From positions 248,001-312,000 of the forward strand of contig NZ_KE384491.1 in the NCBI RefSeq assembly GCF_000426065.1: a DNA stretch of 64,000 bases, written 5' to 3'. This document shows, piece after piece, positions 15,912 through 25,567 of this stretch (its first letter is position 1; every line of letters starts with the position of its first letter). The DNA comes from Mycobacterium sp. URHD0025 (lineage in GTDB: Bacteria; Actinomycetota; Actinomycetes; Mycobacteriales; Mycobacteriaceae). The notes below the pieces were generated by a model. It worked only from the letters and a program-made list of their open reading frames with translations. It was not told where the DNA came from and made no database searches. The translations under genes and the position numbers were made by a program.

Positions 15912-17888
15912 TCAGTGGTGATGGCAGGCCGCCGGCGGTGAGGGGGGAACGTCCAGTGCCGGGTTGCCATCGAAGAATCCCACCGGTTTGAGCTTGAAGC
16001 CGGTGTAGTGGCACGGCATCACCGGCCAGTCCTCCGGGCACACCACGTGGTGGGCACCCACGGTGTACCAGAGCACGACGTCGGTGTCCGCGAGCGGCGC
16101 GTCGTCGGCCACATACTGCGGTAGCCCCTGGGCCTCGGCGCTCTGATACATGTAGTCCCCCGCGGCGTAGAGTTCCCTCGCGTCATAACGGGTGACCCAC
16201 AAATTGTGCTGGACAAATCTGGCCCGGTCATAGATCACCGAGCCTTCCTGCACCATCACCGGGACGATGTCCTTGGGCATCAGCTTGTAGCCGACCGGTG
16301 CGCCGAATTCGTTGAGCTTGGACGGGTTGACCACTTTCCAGTACCGACCGGTCGAATGCTCCCAGTCGCGGGCGCCCTCGGACTCCGAGGCCACCAGGGT
16401 GTCCCGGGTTATCCAGGCGTTGTGGTGCGGGTTCAGTTCCGGGTTTGGCTCGGGGATCGAATCCACCTCGTACACACTGTTTCCCGGACCGTCGATGCTC
16501 ATATCCATGCGGAAGTTGAAGAAGTGCTGGTGGTTGGGTCCGTACATCCCGGGTGCCACCATCTTGCCCCAGCGCGGGGTCTCGCCGTCGGGAATCGCGC
16601 CGGTGGTCAGCACGCCGGTGAGTTTGACCTCCATCTCGATGGACGCATCGTTGTAGAAGTACCAGAAGAAGCCGTACTCATAGTTGCCCACCGTGCAGAT
16701 CATCGAGATCACCAACCGCCGGGACCGCCGCACCTCAACCTCGCCGGTGCGGAAATCGGTGTGCTTCCAGGAGATCCCGTAGTCCTCCTCGTGCATACAG
16801 ATCGCGTTGGGGATGGTGACGGCGTTGCCGCTGGAGTCGTTGACCGTACCGTCGAAGTAGAAGATCTCACCGAGACAGTCACAACCCAGGGTCAACGGAT
16901 TGGCTGAGAAGCCCATCCCCACCTCACCCATGTCGAAGACGTTCTTGTTCCAGTGTGTCGGCGACGAATCGCCGTATGGCACCACCATTTCCGACAGTGC
17001 GGCGCGATACATGATGGGCCGGACCTCGCCACGGTCGGTGTAGGTCACCTCATGCAGCACCAGGCCCTCACGGGGGTTGAACCCGACCCGCAATGACCAT
17101 TTCTGCCAGGTGACGTTCCATCCGTCGACGGTGAAGCTGGGCCCGTGGGGTTGGGCGATGTCGATTGTCTTGACGTCGTCACGAAACTGCGTGAATGCAG
17201 GCCGGTTGTCGGGCGTGAACATGAACTGCCCGGAGTAGTTGCCGCTCTTGGACGGTAGTGGGACCGCACCGTGGTCCTCGATGTCGACGATCTCCATATT
17301 GTCGAGGTCGAACGTGACGATCAGGCCTTCGACGGGCCGCGCGTAGCCGTTCTCCGACGGTGCCGCGCGCATGAAGGTCAGCGGCCGACAGATCAGCGGC
17401 GAGTTCTCGTAGTGGTCCTGTGCGCCGTAATAGCCGGCAGGCCACGGGTCGATCATCGCCAGGCTGAAATCGGTGACACCCCGTTTGCGCATGGCCTCCT
17501 GCCATCGCGGGTCCTCCCGCACCTTCTCCTCCACCCCCGTCATGTGTTCGACGAGATAGGACGGGAACCGGCCGGGAATCGGGGTCCACGAATCGATCAC
17601 CCGCGCATCGAGGTCGACGACGGCCTCGTAGATCAGCTTGGCGGCACCGTCATACATCGTCACGAACGCCTGACGCGGGACCTCGGTCACCGCTGTGAAG
17701 GACAGCGCGGCAGTCTTGGCCGGCTCGGCCAGCTGGATCATGACGAACTTCAAGGTCGGTGTGGCGTAGTCCGATTCGGTGATGACGGCCGCGGCCGCCT
17801 CGATCTCGGCGCCGGTCAGCGGATCGAGCGGATAGCGGCCGGCGGCGTCGGTCGATTCGGTCGGCACCAGGGTGCTGTCCATGGTCAT
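15912..17888 (-). CDS. Copper amine oxidase (primary-amine oxidase)
   Basis: A 658-residue topaquinone enzyme that oxidises primary amines such as tyramine or phenylethylamine to aldehyde, ammonia and H2O2. The TPQ precursor Tyr lies in TVGNYEYGFFWYF. Copper ligands are the HxH in GPNHQHFFNF and a C-terminal His, probably CHYTGFKLKP; the catalytic base region is NVFDMGEVGMGFSA. There is no signal peptide. Its start overlaps the APC permease stop (ATGA), so uptake and oxidation are in one operon. A His pair at the extreme C-terminus follows a Pro-rich tail. Confidence 0.92.
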   Translation of the reverse strand: MTMDSTLVPTESTDAAGRYPLDPLTGAEIEAAAAVITESDYATPTLKFVMIQLAEPAKTAALSFTAVTEVPRQAFVTMYDGAAKLIYEAVVDLDARVIDSWTPIPGRFPSYLVEHMTGVEEKVREDPRWQEAMRKRGVTDFSLAMIDPWPAGYYGAQDHYENSPLICRPLTFMRAAPSENGYARPVEGLIVTFDLDNMEIVDIEDHGAVPLPSKSGNYSGQFMFTPDNRPAFTQFRDDVKTIDIAQPHGPSFTVDGWNVTWQKWSLRVGFNPREGLVLHEVTYTDRGEVRPIMYRAALSEMVVPYGDSSPTHWNKNVFDMGEVGMGFSANPLTLGCDCLGEIFYFDGTVNDSSGNAVTIPNAICMHEEDYGISWKHTDFRTGEVEVRRSRRLVISMICTVGNYEYGFFWYFYNDASIEMEVKLTGVLTTGAIPDGETPRWGKMVAPGMYGPNHQHFFNFRMDMSIDGPGNSVYEVDSIPEPNPELNPHHNAWITRDTLVASESEGARDWEHSTGRYWKVVNPSKLNEFGAPVGYKLMPKDIVPVMVQEGSVIYDRARFVQHNLWVTRYDARELYAAGDYMYQSAEAQGLPQYVADDAPLADTDVVLWYTVGAHHVVCPEDWPVMPCHYTGFKLKPVGFFDGNPALDVPPSPPAACHHH

Positions 17889-19429
17889 TTGGGTGTGTCC
17901 TCCGCTTCAGTCTTGTCGAGGTCGAATACGGCGAGATGGGCCAGGGCATCTTCCTGCGATACCTTGTGTGCCGAGCGGCGGCCGAAGACGTACACCACCA
18001 GACCGAGGGCGAACATGCCCAGGCTGATGCTGCCCACCCAGGTCATCCAGTTGGCGGTGGAGACTCCCTTGATCCACGGCGTCACGAACGAGTAGTAGAC
18101 GCCACCGATGGTGGCCAGCGTGCCCACCACGACGGTGATCCATACCCCGACCATTCCGCCGGGGATACGCCAGAACTGTTCGGTCTCATAGCGATCGGCG
18201 TACTTCTTGCGCGCCACCAGCACCGGGATCAAGAAGAAGAACCCGGACAACAGCCACACCGTGGACAGGCCGCCCTGCAGGTAGATGGTGACGTTGGCCA
18301 TGCTGGACTGCGAGTAGAGCCCGACCAGTATCAGCGACGAGATGACGCCCTGGATCAGAATCGCGGTCACCGGATTGCGGGTGCGCGGATTGAGGTGGGT
18401 GAAGATGCGCGGCAGGTGACGTTCCAGCCCGGAGACAAAGATCAACCGCGAGTACGCGACCTGGTAGGTCATCAGCGCCACGATGATGATGAAGGCCAAC
18501 ACGACGGCGCAGATCTCCATCAGACCCGGGAAGCCGGCGACATCCAGCATGCCGATGACACCGGTCACCGGATTGATCTGGTCGCCGGGAAGAGCCATCA
18601 TCGTGCCGAGCGTGGTCATCAGGTAGATCGCCACCAGCGCGGCCGAACCCCACAAGATCATCTTCGGCCCGCTCTTGCGCACCGACAGGAACTCCGCGCC
18701 CATGTTGTACGGGGTCTCGACACCGAGCAGATACAGCAGCACCGTGCCGTACAGGAAGCCCGCGACTGCGAAGTTCGGAATCGTCGCGTCGGACCAGCTG
18801 AACGGGGTGGCCGAGCCGTTCTTGGTGGCGAAGAGCACGCCGCAGATGAAGATCGTGAGCGTCAAGATCGCGTAGACCACGAAGACGACGTTCATGATCC
18901 GTTGATTGGCGGCGAGTTTCGCCAGCGCCAGCCCGATGACCGTCCACAGAATCACCAATTGCAGGATGATGCTGGTGGTCAGGCCGAGTTCGGTGTGGAA
19001 AGCCAGTAGCAGAAATTGCAACACCACCGCGGGCGATGATGCGGCGTTGAGGATCACCGGCACCCACGACAGGTACCCGCCGATGAATCCCCAGGTCTCC
19101 CCCATCGTGCGGGTGGCCCAGATGTAGACCCCGCCCTGCCCCGGCCAGAGGTTGCCCAGCTCCACCACGGCCATTCCGGCAGGGATCAGGAACGTCAGGA
19201 TGCCCAGCACCCACATCGGGATCGCAGTCCATCCTCCTGCGGCCATCACCGAGGAGCCGGTCACCCAGCAGATGATGAACACGTAGGCCGCAGTGAGGCC
19301 GAACGTGCTCATCACCTTGGGCAGGATCTGTTCAGGGACCAGCTCGGTCGTCATCAGCTTGTCACGCTCTGACGGCGCCGCGGCCTCGGTTGGATTGCTC
19401 CTCGCGTGCGCGGTCAGTTCTTGTGTCAT
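17885..19429 (-). CDS. APC-family amino acid/amine permease
   Basis: A 514-residue secondary transporter with about 12 membrane helices. Helix 1 contains STFGLTAAYVFIICWVTGSS and the consensus loop after helix 2 reads LGNLWPGQGGVYIWATRTMG, characteristic of the amino acid-polyamine-organocation family. The N-terminal 35 residues are polar and cytoplasmic. It is coupled by ATGA overlap to copper amine oxidase, so the substrate is likely an amine or its amino acid precursor. It lies 26 bases after the ABC ATPase gene. Confidence 0.88.
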   Translation of the reverse strand: MTQELTAHARSNPTEAAAPSERDKLMTTELVPEQILPKVMSTFGLTAAYVFIICWVTGSSVMAAGGWTAIPMWVLGILTFLIPAGMAVVELGNLWPGQGGVYIWATRTMGETWGFIGGYLSWVPVILNAASSPAVVLQFLLLAFHTELGLTTSIILQLVILWTVIGLALAKLAANQRIMNVVFVVYAILTLTIFICGVLFATKNGSATPFSWSDATIPNFAVAGFLYGTVLLYLLGVETPYNMGAEFLSVRKSGPKMILWGSAALVAIYLMTTLGTMMALPGDQINPVTGVIGMLDVAGFPGLMEICAVVLAFIIIVALMTYQVAYSRLIFVSGLERHLPRIFTHLNPRTRNPVTAILIQGVISSLILVGLYSQSSMANVTIYLQGGLSTVWLLSGFFFLIPVLVARKKYADRYETEQFWRIPGGMVGVWITVVVGTLATIGGVYYSFVTPWIKGVSTANWMTWVGSISLGMFALGLVVYVFGRRSAHKVSQEDALAHLAVFDLDKTEAEDTPK

Positions 19430-19455
19430 GTGTGTCGTCTCCCAATACCGTTGAT

Positions 19456-20184
19456 TCAGCTGACGATTTGTCCGTCTCGCATCCGGACGACACGGCTCGC
19501 TTCATCGGCCACCGTGGGATCGTGGGTGCTTGCGACGACCGTGACGCCCAATGTCGAGCACAGGTCGCGCAGCATGCGCACCACCGTCTCCCCCGTGCGG
19601 TGGTCGAGGTTGGCTGTCGGCTCGTCGGCCAGTACCAGCGTCGGGTTACTGATCAGCGACCGGGCTATCGCGGTGCGCTGCTGTTCACCACCAGACATCT
19701 TGGTGGGCTGATGGTGGATGCGATGCCCCAGCCCCACCAGCTCCAGCAGTTCGGTTGCACGCTTGCGCAACGACTTCCGGTCATAGGGTTCGAACATCAG
19801 GGGAAGTTCGACGTTCTCGACCGCCGACAGGAACGGGATCAGGTTGTAACTCTGAAAGATGAACCCGATGGTGTCGTGACGCAATGCCGCGAACTGGCTC
19901 TCGGTCAGTTGCGCGGTGTCCTGACCGCTGATCGAGACAGTGCCCTTCGTCGGACGATCCAGCCCGCCGATGATATTGAGCAGGGTGGATTTTCCGCTGC
20001 CGCTCGGTCCCATCAGGCAGACGAACTCCCCCGGCATCACCTGGAGTTCAGCGGCGACGAGGGCCTTGACCACCTCGTCGCCGAGCTTGTGCAGTTTCCA
20101 TACATTGCTGACCTCGATGACAGGCTTGGTGACGGGCCCGGTGTCAGGTGCAGCGGTGGTTACGGCATCGTCGAGTGCGGTCAT
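19456..20184 (-). CDS. ABC transporter ATP-binding protein (MacB/LolD type)
   Basis: A 242-residue ATPase. Walker A is MGPSGSGKSTLLNIIGG, the Q-loop FQSYNLIPF, signature MSGGEQQRTAIARSL, Walker B LVLADEPTANLD and the H-loop STHD. The sequence is of the MacB/LolD class that works with FtsX-type permeases. ATG 20184 is preceded by GGGAGGTTAACCCGATC. The start lies 7 bases after the stop of the second permease, and the two permeases and this ATPase form one transporter or mechanotransmission complex. Confidence 0.92.
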   Translation of the reverse strand: MTALDDAVTTAAPDTGPVTKPVIEVSNVWKLHKLGDEVVKALVAAELQVMPGEFVCLMGPSGSGKSTLLNIIGGLDRPTKGTVSISGQDTAQLTESQFAALRHDTIGFIFQSYNLIPFLSAVENVELPLMFEPYDRKSLRKRATELLELVGLGHRIHHQPTKMSGGEQQRTAIARSLISNPTLVLADEPTANLDHRTGETVVRMLRDLCSTLGVTVVASTHDPTVADEASRVVRMRDGQIVS

Positions 20185-20191
20185 GATCGGG

Positions 20192-20791
20192 TTAACCTCC
20201 CGCGGTAAGGGATCGAATGGGCGGACGTGATGCGGCGTTGAAGGTCGGCACGAAACTCGTTGCGACCGCGGCAGCGACGCTGACCCCGAGGGCGATCGCC
20301 GCGCCGACTGCCAACCCGGCGTAGGACACCCCGGTCGGCGCCAGACCCACCAGCTCCACCACGATGCCGGTGACACCTGCGGAGACCGCACCCAGCAGCG
20401 CGCCCAGGACCGCCGCCACCACCGGTTCGACGAGAAGAGCGGCGATCACGGGGGCGCGGGGTATGCCGTTGGCTCCGAGCACCCCGAGCTCACGGGTCCG
20501 GTGCGCCACGGTTCGGGTGGTGGCCACCGCAACTTCGACCACCCCGACGAGCAGCACGGTGACCGCGATCAGGATCACCGCCCGGTCGATCTCCTCGGCG
20601 TGTCCGAGTGTCGCTGACTGCGCGCGAATTCCGGCCGACATCCCGAACACCAGCACCACCAAGAAGGAGCCGGTGGCGGTGGTCACCACGGGCAGGACCA
20701 TTTCGCGGATACGCCGAAGTGCCGCCAACCAGCCGTAGGCCAGACCCTTTGCGATCCCCTGCCGTCTGTTCCTCACGCGAGCGTTCGTCAC
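20192..20791 (-). CDS. FtsX-like permease, small second subunit
   Basis: A 199-residue membrane protein. After a basic N-terminus (VTNARVRNRRQGIAKGLAYG) come four helices, with MVLPVVTTATGSFLVVLVFG first and the FtsX block ELGVLGANGIPRAPVIAALL between helices 2 and 3. The short length gives one FtsX core without a large periplasmic domain. GTG 20791 overlaps the stop of the larger permease (GTGA), so the two are coupled and probably pair as a heterodimer with the ATPase. Confidence 0.82.
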   Translation of the reverse strand: MTNARVRNRRQGIAKGLAYGWLAALRRIREMVLPVVTTATGSFLVVLVFGMSAGIRAQSATLGHAEEIDRAVILIAVTVLLVGVVEVAVATTRTVAHRTRELGVLGANGIPRAPVIAALLVEPVVAAVLGALLGAVSAGVTGIVVELVGLAPTGVSYAGLAVGAAIALGVSVAAAVATSFVPTFNAASRPPIRSLTAGG

Positions 20792-21981
20792 CTTGCCCCC
20801 AGAAGATCGACCGGACGTTGCTGCAGAAGCCGGTGCACAGGCACCAGGGCGCCGACGATGGCCATGGCAGGCAGGAACGCGGCCACCATGCCGGCCGCCT
20901 GTGCCCACGCGGTCGGTGTGGCGATTTCTGGGATAACCAGTGCCACAGCGACTCCCGCGCCGAGCACACCGGCAACATAGGCCACCACGAAGACGATCGC
21001 CGATTCGACCAGGAAGAAATAGAGCACTTCGTCGGCCAGTCCGATACTGCTCATGATGCCGAATTCGCGCTTGCGTTCGGCGACCGCGGCGAGAAACGAA
21101 GAGACCGCGATGACGAAGCCCAGAGCCAGCCCGATGGTCGAGATCAGGCCGAGGGTCGAGCCGGTCACCTGCCCCGAGAACAACGCCGAGAACTTCTGTT
21201 CGAAGCTCAGTGGACCCGATCCGCCGACCGTGTCGTAGATCAGGCCGCTCCCACCGGGTTCCGGCCGCACCGACGGATCCGCCGTGGACGGCAATCCGAC
21301 GGCGGCGCCGAAGGTTTCGGCCAGGTCCCGGCGATGTTCGTCGCCCGGCGGCGCGTTGATCGTCCACCAGCCGTTGTCGCCGACCAGCAGCCGCGCCAAC
21401 GCGGGTGCCACGATCATCGACTCCCCCGGGCCTGAGACCTTCGCGGTCAGCGGCAGTGCGCCCACATCGATCACGTCTCCCGACGCGACACCCAAACGAT
21501 CAGCCAAACCGGAGCCCAAAACCGCTTGTCCAGAAGATATTTCGTCACCGCTGCGCAGCGACACCGCAGCACCGTCGATCATCGTCACCCCGGAGATCGT
21601 CATTCGGCCATGCCAGCCGTCGGGCAGGTCGAGCGCCGGCGGCGGCCCATCGGCCACCAGGGCGCGGACCTCGTTGTCGTAGTGCACACCGGCGGCCGGC
21701 ACCACCCACAGCTGGGCGCCACCGAGCACGTCGGTGACCGAATCAGCTCCCGTGATCGCAAAACTCGATGAGATGGTGCGCACCACGGTGACGCAGGCGA
21801 TCGCCAGTGCGATCCCGAGCACCGACAGCACGAACCGTTCGGGCCGGCGACGAATGTTCGCCAGTGCGAATCGAATCAGGCACCCGAAGGTACCCCCGGT
21901 CCGCCCCACAGTCGTCGCGATCTCCGGCGATCGACGGGCTGTGGATGCTTGAGACGACGGTATCGAAGCTACGGTCTCCAC
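20788..21981 (-). CDS. FtsX/MacB-like ABC transporter permease
   Basis: A 397-residue MacB-type permease. Helix 1 (about residues 50-72, RFVLSVLGIALAIACVTVV) is followed by a large extracytoplasmic domain (about 70-265) and three C-terminal helices with the FtsX block ERKREFGIMSSIGLADEVLY. It is the first gene of a five-gene minus-strand operon that ends in copper amine oxidase. The 145 bases upstream should hold the operon promoter; an imperfect palindrome ACGTCATGATGT lies at 22062-22073. Substrate unknown; these systems export or act mechanically on envelope molecules. Confidence 0.85.
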   Translation of the reverse strand: METVASIPSSQASTARRSPEIATTVGRTGGTFGCLIRFALANIRRRPERFVLSVLGIALAIACVTVVRTISSSFAITGADSVTDVLGGAQLWVVPAAGVHYDNEVRALVADGPPPALDLPDGWHGRMTISGVTMIDGAAVSLRSGDEISSGQAVLGSGLADRLGVASGDVIDVGALPLTAKVSGPGESMIVAPALARLLVGDNGWWTINAPPGDEHRRDLAETFGAAVGLPSTADPSVRPEPGGSGLIYDTVGGSGPLSFEQKFSALFSGQVTGSTLGLISTIGLALGFVIAVSSFLAAVAERKREFGIMSSIGLADEVLYFFLVESAIVFVVAYVAGVLGAGVAVALVIPEIATPTAWAQAAGMVAAFLPAMAIVGALVPVHRLLQQRPVDLLGAR

Positions 21982-22126
21982 AGTGGGGAATGCTGCGAGC
22001 CGCGTGTTTCACCTGGAGCAGATCGCGGTGTCACGCGAGTTAACACCCACTGATCGGCGTTACGTCATGATGTCGCCGACACAACGGATTTCGTCGTCAA
22101 CCTACGGCGTCGAGCTCAAAACGAGC

Positions 22127-23608
22127 CTATTTCACTGCTTTTCGCACCCGTTTAAGTGGGGCCTCGACCGCATCCTGAATCCGCGCCCAGGGCCGGGCCT
22201 CCTCGAGCTCGTAGGCCAGCTCCAACAGCAGGGCTTCGCGGCCGCGAGTGGCCGACAGCATCATGCCCGCCGGAAGACCGGCTGCGGTCTGGGTCAGCGG
22301 CAGCGAGATCGCCGGGTCTCCGGTCGCGTTCTGCAGCGGCGTGAACGCCACCCAGCCGAGCAACCGGTCGATGATCTGCTCGTAATCCGCCGTCGGATCG
22401 AGGCGCCCGATCTCCAGGGTTGGCTCAGCCAGGGTCGGCATGAGCACCGCGTCGTAGCTGGCGGACAGCCGCTCGGTGATCCGCCGTGACCGTGCCAGCC
22501 GGGCTATCGCCGCCGGCACACGATACAGATTGCGCGATGCGTGCCGTTCCAGTCCCAGCGTGAGGTGGTCCAGCTTGTCTCGGTCGAAACTCGGGCCGAA
22601 CGACCGCTTCCCGCCGCGCACCAACGCATACGCCAGAAACGCCCAGTACAACAAGAAGTCGTCCTTGAAACGCGCTTGGACCGGGTTGCCGATCACCGTG
22701 ATCCGATGCCCGAGTTCCTCGAGGAGCGCCGCGGTCTTGTGGGTCAGCTCGGTCATCTCCGGGCCGGCATCATGCACGACGGACTGCGTGCACACCGCGA
22801 TGCGCAGGCGCTGCTTGCCAGGACGGCTGACGTCGCCGATCGGCGGCAACTTGGGATTGCGGTACACGCGTTCCATCTCCCGGAACAGCGCCGCCGTGTC
22901 ACGCACCGACCGGGTCAGCACGCCATCGGACACGATCCGCAGCGGCATCTGGCGCAGATCCTTGTCCTGCGGCAGGCGGCCCCGAGTCGGCTTGAGCCCG
23001 ACCAGCCCGTTACACGCCGCGGGAATCCGGATCGAGCCGCCGCCGTCGTTGGCGTGGGCGATGGGAACCGCTCCCGCCGCGACGAACGCGCCGGAACCCG
23101 ACGAGGAGGCGCCCGCGGTGTAGGCAGGATTCCACGGATTGCGGACCGGCCCGAGTCGCGGATGCTCGCACGACGCGCTGAAGCCGAACTCCGAGAGCCG
23201 GGTCTTGCCCAGCGGCACCAGGCCCGTGGCGAGGAAGGCACGGGCGAAGTCGCCGTTGGCCGTCTCGGGCCGGGGTTCCCACGCGTCGGTACCGCGCATG
23301 GTCGGCATGCCCTCGACCGCGGCGTTGTCCTTGACGAAGGTGGGTATGCCGTCGAAGTACCCGCCGTAAGGGCTGGGTGCGGCGCCGCGGGCGTGGGCCC
23401 GGTCGTAGGCTTCGAACGCCAGACCGTTGAGAGTCGGATTGACCGCCTCGACCCGGGCGATGGCGGCTTCGATCAGGTCGGCTGCCGATACCCGACCCGA
23501 CCGCAGTTCCTCTACCAGGCCGACGGCATCGTGCTCACCGAGCGCGTCGTCGCCGAAGGCGTTACAACGGGTCGCTGCTTTTCGCGCCGCGCGCGGACCG
23601 CTAGTCAC
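22127..23608 (-). CDS. Amidase signature family protein (AmiC-like)
   Basis: A 493-residue amidase-signature hydrolase. The catalytic Lys lies in PTFVKDNAAVEGMPT; the Gly/Ser-rich stretch contains AGASSSGSGAFVAAGAVP and the nucleophile block NDGGGSIRIPAACNGLVGLK. The start is GTG 23608. From memory it corresponds to amiC beside tsf-rpsB in M. tuberculosis, which the present order matches. The natural amide is unknown; the family spans acetamidase, glutamyl-tRNA amidotransferase A subunits and fatty amide hydrolases. Confidence 0.88.
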   Translation of the reverse strand: MTSGPRAARKAATRCNAFGDDALGEHDAVGLVEELRSGRVSAADLIEAAIARVEAVNPTLNGLAFEAYDRAHARGAAPSPYGGYFDGIPTFVKDNAAVEGMPTMRGTDAWEPRPETANGDFARAFLATGLVPLGKTRLSEFGFSASCEHPRLGPVRNPWNPAYTAGASSSGSGAFVAAGAVPIAHANDGGGSIRIPAACNGLVGLKPTRGRLPQDKDLRQMPLRIVSDGVLTRSVRDTAALFREMERVYRNPKLPPIGDVSRPGKQRLRIAVCTQSVVHDAGPEMTELTHKTAALLEELGHRITVIGNPVQARFKDDFLLYWAFLAYALVRGGKRSFGPSFDRDKLDHLTLGLERHASRNLYRVPAAIARLARSRRITERLSASYDAVLMPTLAEPTLEIGRLDPTADYEQIIDRLLGWVAFTPLQNATGDPAISLPLTQTAAGLPAGMMLSATRGREALLLELAYELEEARPWARIQDAVEAPLKRVRKAVK

Positions 23609-23630
23609 GCTGCGACGCTAGCAGCCGACG

Positions 23631-24485
23631 TCACTGCGTCCGAGCCACGCTCTGCAGCGCGGCCAGATGCTCGTCGACTGTCCGCAGTCCAGCCCCCATC
23701 GTGTTCACGGCGACGTGGGTGGCCCCGGCGTCGGCCCATGCCGCGATGTCGGCCACGGTCTGCTCCGGATCACCGGACCAGGACACGCGCCCCTCCATCC
23801 CGATGGTCGCCGGATCGCGCTCGGCGGCGACAGCAGCACGTTCCACCCTGGCCCTGGCGTCCTCGAGCTCGGGGCCGGGGCCAACCATGGGAAACCAGCC
23901 GTCCCCCAGACGTCCGGCACGCTCGAACGCCCGGGCTGAGGCGGCTCCGAACCACACCGGGATCGGACGCTGCACGGGCAACGGTGCCAGTCCGGCACCG
24001 GTCACCCGGTGGTAACGGCCCTCGAAGGTGACCGACGATTCGGTCCACAGCCTGCGCATCAGCTCGACCTGCTCCTCGGAGCGCTTGCCACGGTTCCCGA
24101 AATCCTGGCCCAGTGCCTCGTACTCGACCGCGTTCCAGCCGAGCCCGACGCCGAGCCGCAGCCGCCCGCCGGTGAGCAGGTCCACCTCGGCCGCCTGTTT
24201 GGCCACCAGTACGGCCTGGCGCTGCGGCAGGATCACCACCCCGGTCACCAGCTCCAACGACGTGACGGCGGCCAGGTAACCGAACATCACCATGGGCTCG
24301 TGGAATGTGGTGTACAGATCGTAGGGACCCGCCCAGTCGCGGTGAACGGCCGGATCGGCGCCGACGACGTGGTCGTAGGCCACGATATGCGTGAAGCCCA
24401 ATTCCTCCACACGCTGGCCGTATGCGCGCACGGCTCCCGGATCTCCGCCGAGTTCCGTCTGCGGAAAAACCACACCTATGCGCAT
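23631..24485 (-). CDS. LLM-class F420-dependent oxidoreductase
   Basis: A 284-residue luciferase-like TIM-barrel protein. It starts MRIGVVFPQTELGGDPGAVR and has LVTGVVILPQRQAVLVAKQA and GGRLRLGVGLGWNAVEYEAL, typical of the mycobacterial F420-dependent LLM group. ATG 24485 is preceded by GGAGGTGAC, a clear ribosome site. It lies 22 bases upstream of the amidase on the same strand, so they are likely cotranscribed. The substrate is unknown. Confidence 0.85.
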   Translation of the reverse strand: MRIGVVFPQTELGGDPGAVRAYGQRVEELGFTHIVAYDHVVGADPAVHRDWAGPYDLYTTFHEPMVMFGYLAAVTSLELVTGVVILPQRQAVLVAKQAAEVDLLTGGRLRLGVGLGWNAVEYEALGQDFGNRGKRSEEQVELMRRLWTESSVTFEGRYHRVTGAGLAPLPVQRPIPVWFGAASARAFERAGRLGDGWFPMVGPGPELEDARARVERAAVAAERDPATIGMEGRVSWSGDPEQTVADIAAWADAGATHVAVNTMGAGLRTVDEHLAALQSVARTQ

Positions 24486-24586
24486 GTCACCTCCAACACC
24501 ATTGGTACCTGCCACACTCCCACATCGGCAAAGCTCCCCGCCCCAGCGTGGGCAACTACCCGGCACCGACCACATCACGAATGAAC

Positions 24587-24631
24587 AAAACCCCGCACTT
24601 TCCGGGATCGCCGGAATGAGTGCGGGGTTTT
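24587..24631. terminator. Strong bidirectional-looking intrinsic terminator after tsf
   Basis: The arms AAAACCCCGCACT (24587-24599) and AGTGCGGGGTTTT (24619-24631) pair perfectly for 13 bp. An inner TTCCGG/CCGGAA (24600-24605 and 24611-24616) extends the stem beyond a two-base bulge. T-runs occur on both strands at the stem ends, so it can act in either direction. It lies 88 bases past the tsf stop and before the LLM oxidoreductase start. Confidence 0.85.
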
Positions 24632-24652
24632 GCGGCGGGCGGCTGACGGCCG

Positions 24653-24693
24653 AGCCGTCAATCGGTGTGCGGCCTAGCCGTCAATCGGGTGTG
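24653..24693. repeat. Imperfect direct repeat downstream of tsf
   Basis: AGCCGTCAATCGGTGTG (about 24653-24669) recurs as AGCCGTCAATCGGGTGTG at 24676-24693, differing by one inserted G. It lies between the tsf stop codon and the intrinsic terminator. No function is apparent. Confidence 0.5.
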
Positions 24694-24718
24694 AATATGC
24701 CGCCCGGGTCTTCTGGTG

Positions 24719-25546
24719 TCAGGCCTGGCCGACCTCGAACCGCACGAAGCGGGTCACGGTGACTCCGGCCTCGTCCAGCAGAGCCTTGACGGTCTTCTTG
24801 TTGTCGGACACCGACGGCTGGTCGAGCAGCACGACGTCCTTGTAGTAGCCCGTGACGCGACCTTCGACGATCTTGGGCAGCGCCTGCTCAGGCTTGCCCT
24901 CTGACTTCGCGGTCTCCTCGGCGATCCGGCGCTCGTTGGCGACGATGTCCTCGGGCACGTCCTCACGGGTGAGGTACTTGGCCTTGAGCGCGGCGATCTG
25001 GAGGGCGACCGCGTGCGCGGCCTCCTTGCCCTTCGCCGCGTCGCCGGCCTGGTACTCGACCAGCACACCGACGGCCGGCGGCAGGTCCGCGGCACGCTTG
25101 TGCAGGTAGGTCTCGACCGTGCCGTCGAAGTAGGCGGCACGACGCAGCTCGAGCTTCTCGCCGATCTTTGCGCTCAGGTCGGCGATGGCCTGATCGACCG
25201 TGGTGTCTCCCACCTTGGCAGCCTTGAGTGCATCCACGTCGCCGGCATTCGCAGCGGCGGCAGCCGCGACGACCTGGTCGGCCAGCTCCTGGAATTCGGC
25301 GTTCTTGGCGACGAAGTCCGTCTCGGAGTTCAGCTCGATCAGTGCGCCGTCCTTGGCCGCGACCAGACCCTCGGCGGTGGCGCGCTCAGCGCGCTTGCCG
25401 ACGTCCTTGGCGCCCTTGATACGGAGCAGCTCGACAGCCTTGTCGAAGTCGCCGCCGGCCTCGACCAGAGCATTCTTCGAGGCGAGCATGCCGGCGCCGG
25501 TCAGCTCCCGCAGTCGCTTGACGTCGGCAGCGGTGTAGTTAGCCAT
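24719..25546 (-). CDS. tsf: Translation elongation factor Ts
   Basis: Guanine-nucleotide exchange factor for EF-Tu. The 275-residue protein begins MANYTAADVKRLRELTGAGM with the family signature KNALVEAGGDFDKAVELLR, followed by LNSETDFVAKNAEF. The C-terminal half is KPEQALPKIVEGRVTGYYKD with LLDQPSVSDNKKTV. It lies 21 bases after rpsB on the same strand, the usual rpsB-tsf operon, and a strong terminator follows. Confidence 0.97.
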   Translation of the reverse strand: MANYTAADVKRLRELTGAGMLASKNALVEAGGDFDKAVELLRIKGAKDVGKRAERATAEGLVAAKDGALIELNSETDFVAKNAEFQELADQVVAAAAAANAGDVDALKAAKVGDTTVDQAIADLSAKIGEKLELRRAAYFDGTVETYLHKRAADLPPAVGVLVEYQAGDAAKGKEAAHAVALQIAALKAKYLTREDVPEDIVANERRIAEETAKSEGKPEQALPKIVEGRVTGYYKDVVLLDQPSVSDNKKTVKALLDEAGVTVTRFVRFEVGQA

Positions 25547-25567
25547 TTAAGACTTCTCCTGGAATTA

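Noticed and set aside
24590..24700. CRISPR-like repeats near tsf
   Set aside because: Only two imperfect copies with a short gap; no array, no cas genes.
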